Shown piece by piece: positions 8,428 to 19,100 of a stretch of 64,000 nt of DNA. Positions within the stretch are counted from its first letter, which is position 1; each line of letters opens with the position of its first letter. A model generated the notes under the pieces. It ran no database searches, was not told the DNA's origin, and worked only from the letters and a program-made list of their open reading frames with translations. Position numbers and translations under genes: made by a program. The stretch comes from an uncultured Roseivirga sp. (GTDB lineage: Bacteria; Bacteroidota; Bacteroidia; Cytophagales; Cyclobacteriaceae), in assembly GCA_947493005.1 (NCBI GenBank), contig CANLOY010000001.1, positions 1-64,000 of the forward strand, in the 5' to 3' direction.

Positions 8428-8847
8428 TTATTCTCCAAAGTATTCTACAAAGTTTCGGGGGGTCTCATATAACTTCAATGAATGAAGTTGACCATGTTCT
8501 GTGATTTCCCTAACCTTTGGCTCGAGTATTTTCCAGATTTCAATAACAAGATTCTCCGTACTAGCCATTTTCCCCTGCATAAAATCAACGTCAATATTCA
8601 GGTTTTTATGGTCTAACCTACTAATTACATGCTCTCTTATTAAGGTTGAAAGTTGCTTTAAGTCTACAACAAAGCCGGTTTCGGGATCAGGTTTCCCTTT
8701 TACTGTGGTTATTAACTCGAAGTTATGGCCATGCCAATTGGCATTAGCACATGGGCCAAATACCTGTCTGTTTTTTTCTTCAGACCAATTTGGGTTATAA
8801 AGCTTATGCGCTGCGTTAAAGTGCTCTTTTCTACTTACGTAAACCAT
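8428..8847 (-). CDS. queD: 6-pyruvoyl-tetrahydropterin synthase / 6-carboxytetrahydropterin synthase
   Basis: Member of the PTPS/QueD family that converts dihydroneopterin triphosphate, in bacteria usually to 6-carboxytetrahydropterin on the queuosine path. 139 residues. Zinc ligands His14, His39 and His41 are visible, and Cys33 is the catalytic cysteine in FGPCANANWHGHNF. The usual Gly before HGH is Trp here. A conserved DLKQL and an LDHKNLN motif with the catalytic His are present. A queE gene at 21350 supports the queuosine assignment, but tetrahydrobiopterin-type activity cannot be excluded. Confidence 0.85.
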   Translation of the reverse strand: MVYVSRKEHFNAAHKLYNPNWSEEKNRQVFGPCANANWHGHNFELITTVKGKPDPETGFVVDLKQLSTLIREHVISRLDHKNLNIDVDFMQGKMASTENLVIEIWKILEPKVREITEHGQLHSLKLYETPRNFVEYFGE

Positions 8848-8854
8848 CCCTACT

Positions 8855-8874
8855 CACAAATTTGTGCAAATATA
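8855..8874 (-). promoter_or_regulatory. queD promoter with abutting palindrome
   Basis: The minus-strand -7 element TATATTTG is at 8867-8874. Immediately downstream, spanning the expected transcription start, is the perfect 12-bp palindrome CACAAATTTGTG (8855-8866). The ATG lies 8 bp further on. A palindrome at this place is a candidate operator; the binding protein is unknown. Confidence 0.5.
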
Positions 8875-9020
8875 CTTTAGGAATTGATAGCATTCAATCA
8901 CAAGTAAAAAACAGCGCCTTGAATTCTATAATCAGGGTGAATAAAATCAAGGGTTTAGACTTACCGTGTATTATCTGATAAAAAGTACCTGTACCCTAAC
9001 AAGTAACCCAAAAAAACATC

Positions 9021-9473
9021 CTAATAAACGGTCTCTTTTCTACCGGGTCCCTCTTTGAGCTCTTCCGGTTTAACAAATTGATACTTATTTAAAACATAGA
9101 TGCCGCCTTTGTTCATATTGGAAAATCTATCAAGTGCGGTTCTTAACTGATTCAAGTCTCCTTTGGTTTCTAGAATCATAGTAGCTCTTCGATTTTTGAT
9201 TCTTAGTTTCTTGTCACCCAGTTCATTCTGGGCAAACTTCAATATTCGGAGTCGGTTATTGGAATTTAAAGTGAAGACTGTCTGCTTTACTTTGTTAACT
9301 GGAACTTTAACTGAGTCTATGGGAGTAACAACATGTAAACCATTGTCCAGTTCCATAGCACCATAAAAGAAAATAACGCTATCTCTCACTGCTTTCTTCT
9401 GTGTGTTTTTTTGTCCATATACTGAAAAACCAAATACGAACATCAACACAGTTAATAAAATTCTAACCTTCAT
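9021..9473 (-). CDS. small secreted protein of unknown function
   Basis: 150 residues with a signal peptide (hydrophobic residues 4-20, cleavage probably after YGQ) and a basic mature part. No family recognised. The region around 85-130 (KLRIKNRRATMILETKGDLN onwards) looks like a small mixed alpha/beta fold with a predicted ligand-free surface; nothing catalytic stands out. It begins 2 bp after the hldD stop, so it is probably translated from the same mRNA, but this may reflect compaction rather than shared function. Confidence 0.7.
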   Translation of the reverse strand: MKVRILLTVLMFVFGFSVYGQKNTQKKAVRDSVIFFYGAMELDNGLHVVTPIDSVKVPVNKVKQTVFTLNSNNRLRILKFAQNELGDKKLRIKNRRATMILETKGDLNQLRTALDRFSNMNKGGIYVLNKYQFVKPEELKEGPGRKETVY

Positions 9474-9475
9474 AT

Positions 9476-10441
9476 TTATAGTGTTTTATTTTCTATAAGA
9501 TAGTTTCTTACATAATCTTCAACCCCCTCTTCTAAAGAAGTAAACGGTCTTGAGTATCCTATTTCAATTAATTTATTCATATCTGCCTCGGTAAAGTACT
9601 GATACTTGTCTCTAATATCCTCAGGAGTATCAATGAAGCTTATATCTTTCTTTTTACCTAAAGCTTTAAATGTTGCCGAAACCAGATCAAAAAACGTGCG
9701 AGCTTTTCCGGTGCCAAGATTATATATAGCGGAATCTCTTCTATGATGCATTAAGAATGTACATACCTCAACCACATCTTTTACATAAACAAAATCTCTC
9801 AACTGCTCTCCATCCTTATAATTTACATTATGAGAGCGAAACAGTTTCATTGCACTTGTCTCTTGTATCTGTTTATAGGCATGTAACACCACAGATGCCA
9901 TTCTACCCTTATGGTACTCATTTGGTCCATAAACATTAAAGAATTTAAGACCCGCCCAAAAAAATGGTTTCTCGTCTTGAACAATCGCCCATTTATCAAA
10001 TTCATTTTTTGAAACCCCATATGGGTTAAGTGGTTCCAGATCATTCAGAACATTATGACTGTCTTTATATCCATTTTCTCCTGCTCCGTAAGTTGCCGCA
10101 GATGAAGCATAGACCAGAGGGATTTGGTTTTGCGCACAGATTTTCCAGATTTGTTTTGAATACTCAAAATTCAGCCTGGTTAACAATTCATAGTCAAATT
10201 CAGCTGTGTCGGTTCTTGCTCCCAAATGGAATACGAACTCTACTTTATCAGCATTTTCTCGAAACCAATCAAAGAAAAAATCTCTATCGATTTTCTCCTT
10301 GAGCTTCTTTCCTTCAAGGTTTCTATCTTTTTCCTTTACGTTAAATTTATCAACGGCTATGATATCGTTAAACCCATCTGAATTGAGTTTACTTATCAAG
10401 CAACTTGCTATAAATCCTGCTGCACCTGTAACTATGATCAT
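9476..10441 (-). CDS. hldD: ADP-L-glycero-D-manno-heptose 6-epimerase
   Basis: Extended short-chain dehydrogenase that inverts C6 of ADP-heptose, the last step in making the LPS inner-core heptose. 321 residues. The NAD(P)-binding GAAGFIAS motif at 6-13 has Ala where Gly is more common at the third glycine. The SSAATYG serine/threonine segment and catalytic YGVSK (Tyr-x3-Lys) are present, and the family-typical FFNVYGPNEYHKGRMASV segment confirms HldD over other epimerases. A TATATTTG promoter lies 27 bp upstream. No other heptose gene is in the window. Confidence 0.93.
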   Translation of the reverse strand: MIIVTGAAGFIASCLISKLNSDGFNDIIAVDKFNVKEKDRNLEGKKLKEKIDRDFFFDWFRENADKVEFVFHLGARTDTAEFDYELLTRLNFEYSKQIWKICAQNQIPLVYASSAATYGAGENGYKDSHNVLNDLEPLNPYGVSKNEFDKWAIVQDEKPFFWAGLKFFNVYGPNEYHKGRMASVVLHAYKQIQETSAMKLFRSHNVNYKDGEQLRDFVYVKDVVEVCTFLMHHRRDSAIYNLGTGKARTFFDLVSATFKALGKKKDISFIDTPEDIRDKYQYFTEADMNKLIEIGYSRPFTSLEEGVEDYVRNYLIENKTL

Positions 10442-10467
10442 ATGATATGCTCATTTGAAATCTGTCA

Positions 10468-10475
10468 CAAATATA
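10468..10475 (-). promoter_or_regulatory. -7 promoter element of hldD
   Basis: The minus strand reads TATATTTG, a perfect TAnnTTTG, 26 bp before the hldD ATG. Confidence 0.6.
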
Positions 10476-10529
10476 CTGATTACCGATGCTCTTGTCTGGT
10501 TATAGACAACATAAATAGACAGGAAAAGG

Positions 10530-13500
10530 TCAATAACGACTAGACAGTCTATTATCGGACATGCTAACCTGAAGAAGCTCTGCTTTATCATTGTTCTTCA
10601 GAAGTAATACATGAGGCTTGCCATCAAATTCCAGCATAGCCATATCGTTAACAACTCCACTATTTTTCAAGCCGCTCAAAGCTTGACTCAAAGACATGAA
10701 ATTACCTGATCCTGTACCTTTTAAAAGAATTGCACTTTGTGCGTCATATCTTCCAGTGAATACTTCTGGAGCGTATGAATTTCCTGCAAATAAAAGGTCC
10801 AATATTCCGTCATTATCAAAATCAAGTATCTGAATTGCACTGACAGGAGCAAACTGTACCTCTTTAGGCAATTCTTTCAACACATATCTTCCATTCTCAT
10901 TCAGGAACAAGCTGGTTTCGAAATGAGTAGCTTGTAATACATCCGATGCATCAAGACGTTCCTTACCAAAAACATCTTCCATCGTTGCTTCTGCGTATTG
11001 TAGATTCTTTACAAACTTCTTTTTAATAGAGTTAATCTGCTGGGAAAGTGTTATTCTATCGTGGATAATATACTCCTTACCTCCATTGTAATAACTAATG
11101 ACCGCATCTAAACGGCCGTCTTTATTAAAGTCATTAGCATAAACGGATAAAGGCTCTTTACTTGAAGCTTTATACCTACTGTTCAAGCCTAGGTTTCCTC
11201 CAATTATATCCAAATCTCCATCTTGATCTATATCTACAACTTTAATTGAGTTCCACCAGCCTTTGTAGTCGGACAGTCCGTATTTTTCAGTCTCATCTGA
11301 AAGTACATTTCCTGAATTCTCAAAAATCTTTATGCTCATAAACTCACCAGCCAAAACTAACTCATCTCGACCATCTCCATTAACATCTGCCCATACAGCA
11401 TCTTTAACCATACCAACCTCAACCAATTCGGGCGCCAGTTTTTCGGTAACATTTGAAAATACACCTCCTTCATTGGAAAGTAGCATGCTCTTACCTGGTT
11501 TTGGATATTCTCCAGACAAGCATCTACTCCCCACAAACAGGTCTAAGTCACCATCATTATCAAAATCATTTGGCGTAACAACGCTACCACTGTTTGCCTC
11601 AATTCCTTCCAGGGCATTCACTGCTAACCTGAACCTTCCCTTGCCATCATTTAAATACAACCTGTCCTTGTAGTGTTTACTGCCTATTTCAAACTCATTA
11701 CTTCCACTTACTACATACAAGTCTAAATCTCCATCCAAGTCTGAATCGAAAAACAGAGCATCAGCATCCTCTGATTCTTTACCCTCCAAATCTGCAACCT
11801 TGAAAGATGTATTCCCGCCAGATTTTGATTGTAAAAATATCTTGCCAGGTATACCTGCCGCACCTCCAATAAAAATATCATCCAACCCATCATTGTTAAC
11901 ATCAGCCCGTACCAAACACGGACCTTCCTCAGATATCTTATGCGGTATTAGTGGCTCTCTGTTAAAATCAACAAAGAAAGATTCCTTGTGGTTATAACTG
12001 AAATCTATACTAGACTCAGCCTTTTTGAGTATTCCTTCAAAGATTTCAGAATCAAAAACTTCTTCAACATTAGAGATTCTTCTGTCAATTTCAAGAAACT
12101 GATTTGCCGAAACATTGGTTTGTACTGTTTTGGTATTATCTGGCCAAAGAACCTCTAACTTATTAACAAACTTATGGTTTCCGAGTCCAAAGTGTAAACG
12201 TGAATCAACTGTAGATTGAAAACCTCTATATGGGTATACTTCTGAGGTAAATACTTCATCATTAGTATAAAGCTTTACTCTAGTACCAGTTGCTTTATTT
12301 GGATCATTATCTATAGAAATATCCAATGTGAGATAGTTAAGGCTATCAAGTTTCTCTGAATTATTTCTATAGAGAAATGACTGATGATTGATATTGTTAA
12401 CAACTATATCCAGATCACCATCATTATCCAGGTCAGCATAAGCCGCCCCGGTCGAAAAACTTGGTTCATTCAAGCCCCATTTCTCGGAATAATTTTCAAA
12501 ACTATAGTCTCCTTTGTTTACATAAGCATAATTCGGTACTTTTTCACCCTTCAAGTCCTTTAAAGCATTTATAACAACTTTAGGGTCAAACACAGTATTT
12601 CTTTTCTGATTTTCGCTTATTACAAAGTCACGAAAGTCCACATCTGTAACATCCTTAGTATAGCCATTAGTAATATAGAGATCATTATTTCCATCGTTGT
12701 CAAGGTCAGCAATCAAAGGTGCCCAGCTCCAATCAGTGCTACTAACACCAGCCATGTGCCCAATTTCTTGGAAGCTTGATACACCAGAGTTCATCTGTAG
12801 TGAGTTCCTCATGTATTGTGGTTGATAACCATTCTTTGTAAGCAGTTCAAATCGACTATAGTTCAAGCCACTCAACAACTTCTTTTGTCTTCTATTGTCT
12901 TCCGGTAACATATCTACCTGAAACATATCTATATGTCCATCATTATTGATATCTCCCATGTCAATGCCCATACCGAAATTGCTGGTATGCTTTAGAAACT
13001 CTCCAATTTTATCGCTAAAGGTTCCGTCTCCATTATTTATGTAAAGGTTATCATCGTAAGTAAAATCATTACTGACATAAACATCCAGCCAACCATCATT
13101 ATCAAAATCAGAAACAGCTAATCCCAAACTATATCCTTCTTGCTTTATACCAGATGCCATAGAAACGTCAACAAACTTTCCATTGTCGTTTCTTAATAGT
13201 TTATCATTACTAATGGATTGCCCATCAAACTTCTTTTTCTTTATCGCAGTAGGATCCTTTTGTGGATTGTTTTCATAGTTGATCAAGTAGGCATCCAAAT
13301 CACCGTCTTTGTCATAATCAAAAAATGCGGAATGAGTTGTTAGACTATTAACGTCCAAACCGTAATCCGCAGATGCTTCTTTAAACGTCAGATCTCCATT
13401 GTTAACAAAAAGTAAGTTTTTAGACGAGTTTCCCACTTCCAAACCGCCTACACTCAGGTATAAATCCTTAAAGCCATCGGCATTAATATCTATGACAGAT

Positions 13501-13847
13501 ACACCGTGTATCCAACTAGAAGTATTTAATCCCGAAGTTTCAGTAATATCATCAAACTTCATATCCCCCCTATTAAGGAAGAGTTTGCTCGACACCATAT
13601 TACCAGCCATAAATACATCTTCTAGACCGTCATTGTTAAAGTCCCCTATTCCTACACCCGCTCCATTGTAGATATAAAGGTATGTATAGGCGTTTATGGA
13701 ATCACTTTCGAGAAGTTGATTAGTAAAGTCAAACCCACTCTTAACGGGTTCAAGAAGTGAAAATCGTGTATTGTTATTTTCTCCCTGTTCGCATGAGCAT
13801 AAAAAAATAGAACAAAGAAGAATTAAGATATAAGTCTTTTTCAACAT
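10530..13847 (-). CDS. VCBS/FG-GAP repeat lipoprotein with ASPIC/UnbV domain
   Basis: A predicted 1105-residue surface lipoprotein. The ATG at 13847 is chosen because it begins a lipoprotein signal (MLKKTYILILLCSIFLCSC); an in-frame start 22 codons earlier would bury it. Many calcium-loop repeats of the form DxDxDGxxD (for example DFDNDGWLDVYVSND, DLDNDGDLDIVVNN) fold into FG-GAP beta-propellers. A central ASPIC/UnbV segment (about 550-630, TGTRVKLYTN..., LHFGLGNH, WPDNTKTV) separates two repeat blocks. Such proteins are common downstream of SusCD-type transporters in Bacteroidota, but their role (adhesion or substrate capture at the surface) is not established. Confidence 0.88.
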   Translation of the reverse strand: MLKKTYILILLCSIFLCSCEQGENNNTRFSLLEPVKSGFDFTNQLLESDSINAYTYLYIYNGAGVGIGDFNNDGLEDVFMAGNMVSSKLFLNRGDMKFDDITETSGLNTSSWIHGVSVIDINADGFKDLYLSVGGLEVGNSSKNLLFVNNGDLTFKEASADYGLDVNSLTTHSAFFDYDKDGDLDAYLINYENNPQKDPTAIKKKKFDGQSISNDKLLRNDNGKFVDVSMASGIKQEGYSLGLAVSDFDNDGWLDVYVSNDFTYDDNLYINNGDGTFSDKIGEFLKHTSNFGMGIDMGDINNDGHIDMFQVDMLPEDNRRQKKLLSGLNYSRFELLTKNGYQPQYMRNSLQMNSGVSSFQEIGHMAGVSSTDWSWAPLIADLDNDGNNDLYITNGYTKDVTDVDFRDFVISENQKRNTVFDPKVVINALKDLKGEKVPNYAYVNKGDYSFENYSEKWGLNEPSFSTGAAYADLDNDGDLDIVVNNINHQSFLYRNNSEKLDSLNYLTLDISIDNDPNKATGTRVKLYTNDEVFTSEVYPYRGFQSTVDSRLHFGLGNHKFVNKLEVLWPDNTKTVQTNVSANQFLEIDRRISNVEEVFDSEIFEGILKKAESSIDFSYNHKESFFVDFNREPLIPHKISEEGPCLVRADVNNDGLDDIFIGGAAGIPGKIFLQSKSGGNTSFKVADLEGKESEDADALFFDSDLDGDLDLYVVSGSNEFEIGSKHYKDRLYLNDGKGRFRLAVNALEGIEANSGSVVTPNDFDNDGDLDLFVGSRCLSGEYPKPGKSMLLSNEGGVFSNVTEKLAPELVEVGMVKDAVWADVNGDGRDELVLAGEFMSIKIFENSGNVLSDETEKYGLSDYKGWWNSIKVVDIDQDGDLDIIGGNLGLNSRYKASSKEPLSVYANDFNKDGRLDAVISYYNGGKEYIIHDRITLSQQINSIKKKFVKNLQYAEATMEDVFGKERLDASDVLQATHFETSLFLNENGRYVLKELPKEVQFAPVSAIQILDFDNDGILDLLFAGNSYAPEVFTGRYDAQSAILLKGTGSGNFMSLSQALSGLKNSGVVNDMAMLEFDGKPHVLLLKNNDKAELLQVSMSDNRLSSRY

Positions 13848-14010
13848 CCAGCAGTAATAGTCTGAGTTAGCAAAATACATGCAAACACTTTGGTAATAAC
13901 ACCAAAATATCACATATCTTTATTTACCGTTGAATTTTGAGATGACCTTGATAGTAGTCTTAAACTACAATCATCAATAAAGTAGTAATAAATTAAGAGA
14001 GTTGCACGAG

Positions 14011-14505
14011 CTATTTTAGTTTTCTCACCACGCCACCATAACCCTTGCTGGTCATCACTTTTATCTTCTCTCCGTCCTTTCTGTAAAAGACGAATTTACC
14101 CGTTGACAAATCCAAAATATGCCCTCTAAACCCATAGAACTGGCCTAAATCATTCTTCTCTGATAAACTCAAGGCCTGAAATAATCCCATAGCTATGTCC
14201 GAAGGGCTAGAATAAGCACCAAATTCGTGATCTCCACCACCGGGCACCAATATTTTTTGCTTAGTTGTAGGTAGGGCGTTCTTCTCGTAAACCATCGAAG
14301 TATTCAAAGAATCTTCCTTCATCTGGTCATAATTGTTTACATGAGTAAATTTCACCCCATCAATAGATATCCAATCATTAACCCTTATAGTGTCTTTATA
14401 GGAAATTTCCACTTCTTCAGCGAGCACATATGGTTGTCTATCACAACTAGCATAGACACTTAAAATAATCAGTAATAACAGAAGGTTCTTTACAAATGAT
14501 TTCAT
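14011..14505 (-). CDS. lipoprotein of unknown function
   Basis: 164 residues with a signal (hydrophobic residues 7-19) and a cysteine in SVYASC that is probably lipidated; the -3 position is Tyr, so the lipobox is loose. The mature part has no recognisable family. Notable segments are LVPGGGDHEFGAYSSPSDIAMGLFQ and a C-terminal FVFYRKDGEKIKVM. It lies between SusD and the VCBS lipoprotein on the same strand, separated from SusD by a terminator, so it may be in a different transcript. Confidence 0.7.
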   Translation of the reverse strand: MKSFVKNLLLLLIILSVYASCDRQPYVLAEEVEISYKDTIRVNDWISIDGVKFTHVNNYDQMKEDSLNTSMVYEKNALPTTKQKILVPGGGDHEFGAYSSPSDIAMGLFQALSLSEKNDLGQFYGFRGHILDLSTGKFVFYRKDGEKIKVMTSKGYGGVVRKLK

Positions 14506-14554
14506 GATGGAAAATAGATTTAGCCAACGAATTTCTCAAATAGAAAGGTAATAA

Positions 14555-14583
14555 AAAAGCCCCAAGTAAAACTTGAGGCTTTT
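14555..14583 (-). terminator. susCD terminator
   Basis: Stem AAAAGCC-CAAGT / ACTTG-GGCTTTT with single-base mismatches around AAA. The U run is provided on both strands. It lies 19 bp past the SusD stop and separates SusCD from the lipoprotein gene downstream. Confidence 0.75.
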
Positions 14584-14601
14584 ATTATATGAATTCTAAT
14601 A

Positions 14602-16098
14602 TTATAGTCCACCGAAAGTGTAAACATCAACACCAATAATCTCCAATTCCTGAGCAGGAAGAGGTAATTGTGAAGCTGTACCAGGTTGTAGCTGCATTGA
14701 AGGCTCAGTTGTCATTCTTCTGAAGAACCAACCATTTAAAGCACCATCCCATGCAAACTCAACTAGTCTTTCGTAAGTGATTTGCTTCAATAGCTCAGCA
14801 TCTGATTCAGTACCAGTTAATGCAGCAAGTCCACCACGTGTAACTCTTGTAGCATTAATAAGGTTAGCAGCATCAGTCTTACTTCCACCAGTTCTAACTA
14901 AAGCTTCCGCTCTGATCATTCCGATTTCATTAAGCGTCAAGTGAGGCATTGGGCCTAAGAAAGCAGCCAGGTAACCAGGATACTTTCTAAAGTTATAACT
15001 ACTAAAGAAGTAGTAACCTCTATCGGCAGCAAACTGAACACCAGTGTTATACTGAAAATCAGAAGTAATCCTAGCATCCCTAGGAGTAGCAATTTGAGGT
15101 AAAGTATTCACACCATCAGGCCACGGATAAGGAGCAGTTGCGTTACCAGGATCGTTAGTAGTACCACTACCAGTTCCACCTTCCATCATGTTGATAACAC
15201 GCTGACTAACACGAGTCCAAAGAGGGAATTGTCCCTGAATCAGGATTCTTGTCCACCAGAAAACACCATCACCAGCAGGAGAAATATCAGCAGTTACAGT
15301 ATTACTAGTAAGGTTAAGAATTCTATTCCAATCATTAGCAGCAGTTTCTGCACCGGTTCTTGCTGAATAAGCTAATAGCTTAGCAGCATAAGATCTAGCG
15401 AAACGTGCAGCTTCAACATTGTTATAATTCAAACCATTGATTGCTGAATGAGTAGTTGAGTTATCTCCATCAAATAAAGCAGCTGCTTCAGTCAATTTAG
15501 TAACAGCAGCCTGAATCACATCAGTGTAAGGGCTTAACTCCAAATCACCTAGTTCAGTAGCACTCACAGTTTCATCCGCAATAAATGACTGGTCAAATAT
15601 TAGACCCAAGAAACCTAAGGTTAAACCTTGCAGTAATTTACCATTCGCAAATACTTGATTGGTAAGATTGTTTCCATTCTCATCAATCACACTTCCTCCA
15701 AAATCGTCATTAACAACTCTTAAAAGGTCGTTTACTTGTGACAGTGCTTGGTTCATTCTAGACCAAGGAGTTGTCATAAACCCACGGTTGTTATAAGTCA
15801 ATGTATTCTGGATTGGTTGCCTTGGTATAGTACCCAAGTCTCTCATACCCCAGTTACCCCAGCTAGAACTTAATGTTTGAGCTCCAACTGAAATAGGCAT
15901 GTTTGGTTGACTTAATTGAATACCTTGCCACCAAGTAAGGAATGCACCATCAACAACTGATGGGAACGTACTAGGATCAGAGAAGATATCAGAACTATCT
16001 TTTTCATTCAAGTTCTCCACTTCCAAATCCTCGCAAGAGGTTAGAGTAACAGCGAAAATCGCTGCTACTACCCCAAAACATTTGAATATTCTTTTCAT
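14602..16098 (-). CDS. RagB/SusD-family surface nutrient-binding lipoprotein
   Basis: 498 residues with a lipoprotein signal ending in LTSC. The SusD fold is helical (TPR-like) and caps the SusC barrel, capturing substrate before uptake. Family hallmarks are the N-terminal NLNEKDSSDIFSDPSTFPSVVDGAF segment, RSYAAKLLAYSAR in the TPR core, LTLNEIGMIRAEALVRTGG, and the C-terminal ITYERLVEFAWDG...GWFFRRMT. It lies 26 bp downstream of SusC. The substrate is unknown, because no hydrolase, peptidase or dedicated regulator is adjacent. Confidence 0.94.
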   Translation of the reverse strand: MKRIFKCFGVVAAIFAVTLTSCEDLEVENLNEKDSSDIFSDPSTFPSVVDGAFLTWWQGIQLSQPNMPISVGAQTLSSSWGNWGMRDLGTIPRQPIQNTLTYNNRGFMTTPWSRMNQALSQVNDLLRVVNDDFGGSVIDENGNNLTNQVFANGKLLQGLTLGFLGLIFDQSFIADETVSATELGDLELSPYTDVIQAAVTKLTEAAALFDGDNSTTHSAINGLNYNNVEAARFARSYAAKLLAYSARTGAETAANDWNRILNLTSNTVTADISPAGDGVFWWTRILIQGQFPLWTRVSQRVINMMEGGTGSGTTNDPGNATAPYPWPDGVNTLPQIATPRDARITSDFQYNTGVQFAADRGYYFFSSYNFRKYPGYLAAFLGPMPHLTLNEIGMIRAEALVRTGGSKTDAANLINATRVTRGGLAALTGTESDAELLKQITYERLVEFAWDGALNGWFFRRMTTEPSMQLQPGTASQLPLPAQELEIIGVDVYTFGGL

Positions 16099-16124
16099 GA
16101 TTTTTTCTTGATTTAAGTCTGTTA

Positions 16125-19100
16125 TTAGAACGTCAATGCAATTGAACCATTGTAAGATCTAACAAGTGGGTATGCAAAGTTGTCAAAGCTTCTGATTGGA
16201 TCATAACCAGGGTAGTTACTGAATAATAACAGGTTACGCCCGATTAAACTCAATCTCACATTTTTGAACACTTTATCAAGACCAATTTTTGCCAATTGAT
16301 CACCACCTAAATCATAGTTAAACGCAAGCTCTCTCATTCTCCAGTGAGTAGCATCTTCTACCCAGAAATCAGTAGCTCTGTTCACATTATAAATAGTAGC
16401 TAAGTAAGTATTAGCTTGTCTCTGTCCTTCAGGGAAGTCTCCTTGGTTAAAGATTGGGTGTAACCTATCTCTAGCCAACCACTGACCACCTTGGTAGTAA
16501 GTAGAACCACCATTTTGGTATTCCCAAAGCATGAATACTGAGAAGTTCTTATAATCAAAGCTAGTTTGCAACGCCATGTTAAAGTTAGCTTGAGAATCAC
16601 CAATCAATAAATCATCTCTTTGAACACCAGACTCATCAGTAAGGTAGATAGCTGCTTCATTTGTAGTAAACTCATCAGCAGCAACTATTACGATACCATC
16701 TCTGTTGATTTTGAAATCAGAAACTGTTAAACCAGCACCAGGCACGTTAGCTACTGTTCCATCAGGAAGTACTGTAAGATCGCTTAAAGAACGAGCGATT
16801 TTTCTTCCGAAGAATTGAGTAGGTCTGTTACCTAAGTCCCAGATATTCAATCCAAGAGGGAATCTTGGTCTGTCGAATTCTGTGATTTCAGTTCTAGTTC
16901 TGTCAAAGATCAAGTTGAACGATAAGTTCATATCGTTTTTCTGGATAGCATTATATCCTAAAGTCAACTCAATTGTGTTAGTTGATAATGTACCAGCATT
17001 CTGACGTTGTGAGTTTCTACCAGTTACAGCAGAAAGTGGAATAGTCAAAATCTGCTCTCTATTCTCTTGAGTAGAGTAAGATGCTAAGAATGTAAATTTA
17101 TCAAGGAATTCAACATTCAAACCAAGCTCTAGTTCGTCAGTAACATTTGGTCCTAATAGTGGGTTTTCAAGAACAGTTGGGTTCTGAATCGAACCGTTAA
17201 CTACAGGAGCTCTTTCGAATCTATCGAAGAAACCTGGTAGTCCACCGGCCTGACCCCATGAAGCATTCAACTTAGCTTCTTGTACACCTGGGATATCAAA
17301 ATCTTCTGTGATTCTCCATCCAGCTGAGAAACGAGCAAATGTCTGCCATCTGTTGTCTCTACCGAAAAGAGAGTTTCCATCACGTCTAACCACAATATCA
17401 AATAGATACTTATCCTGATAGTCACCACCAACAGAAAGAGAGAAGTTATTTGCAACAACTTGGTTCTTTTCTGTTGAACCTGCTCCTAAGAATGGAAGAC
17501 CATCGTTTGCAGATAATGTAACGTTATTGAAACGATCGAAACCTGCAAGTCCAAGATTTCTACCATTAGCATTAAAGCCCTCTCCACCTCTATCTTCATA
17601 CTGGAAGAAAGCGTTAGATCTTAAATTCCAATCCTGAATCTTAGTTACATAAGTTAAACGGAAAGAAGATGTGATAGCAGTAAACTCATTGAAACCTCTA
17701 CCTAGGTTACCAACACCTGGAACACCCTGGTTAGCCAAGTATCCGATATCCTGGAAGTTTCTTGAGTAATCTTGCCAAGTATCAATACCGAAACGACCTT
17801 CAGCCGTTAATCCATCAATGATATCATATTTCAAGTTCATAGAACCGATGAATCTCTTACGAGTTCTTTCGTTTCTATTATTAGTCAACTGATAAAATGG
17901 GTTAAACTCAGAAGTTGGAGAGAATCTGTTCGCATTGTAGTTAAATGGCGAACCATCTTCTTCATTAGGAGCAAAGAAATCAGCACTTGGATCTGCAATA
18001 GTCAAAGTTCTGATATTCGGAGCATTGTTGTCCTGCTCATCCTGAATAAAACGCATAGAAGTAGATAGCTTCAGCTTATCTCCCAAATATTGCTCAGACT
18101 GTAACTGAACATTGTAACGCTGGTTACCATCATAGAAATCTACACCACCAGTTCTGTCCTGGTATTCAGCAGAAAGCACAAGGTTACCAGTAGCACCTCT
18201 AGTACTCAATCTTACATATTGAGTTAAGAAACTACTTCCTTTAAATAAATCATCAATATGATCTCTATATCTAGGGAAAGTATTATCTGAAATCAAATCA
18301 GGATCATCCTGAGCAGTTCCAGTATTATCCAATAAGAAATCACCAGTAGCAGGATCCATTAAGAAAGGATGGTATCTTGCTTTCTCGATATTACGAGAAG
18401 AATAAGCATTTTCAGTACCAACCTCAGTTCTTACGAAAATAGAAGTTGTTCCTACAGCTATGTCATTACCTTTCTTAGAAGTCAATGAAATCACACCATT
18501 AGCCGCTCTTGAACCATAAAGGGTTGCAGCAGAAGCACCTTTCAATATCTCATAACGCTCAATATCCTGAAGGTTAATATCAGATAAACTTCCTTCAATT
18601 ATTGCTCCATCCAATACAATTAGTGGACCGTTATTACCACCTAAAGTAGTAGCACCCCTAATTTGTATAGAAGGCCCTCCACCTGGAACGTTACTTGGAA
18701 TTACACGAACACCTGCTACTTTACCAGCAAGTGCAGAACCAGCATCTGTTGCAGGAACTTGTTTAATCACCTTTTCTTTTACAGAAGAAACTGTAAAAGG
18801 AAGCTTTTTAGCAGGAGTAGCAGCAGCCACACCAGTTACAACCACCTCTCCAAGAGAAGTAGCATCAGGAACAAGTATCACGTTGATTACAGACCTATCG
18901 CCAATCACAATCTCTTGTGTAACGTAGCCTAAATAACGGAATACAAGAGTACCCCCTTCAGCAGGTACATCAATACGATACTCACCATCATTATTAGTTG
19001 GTGTACCGTTAGTAGTACCTTTCAACAAAATAGTAACCTGGGGAAGTGGTAGTCCATCATCTGAACCTGTCACTTTTCCAGATACTGTCCTGTTCTGAGC

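Noticed and set aside
13848-13913. Longer start for the VCBS lipoprotein
   Set aside because: The extra 22 residues would precede and destroy the lipoprotein signal.
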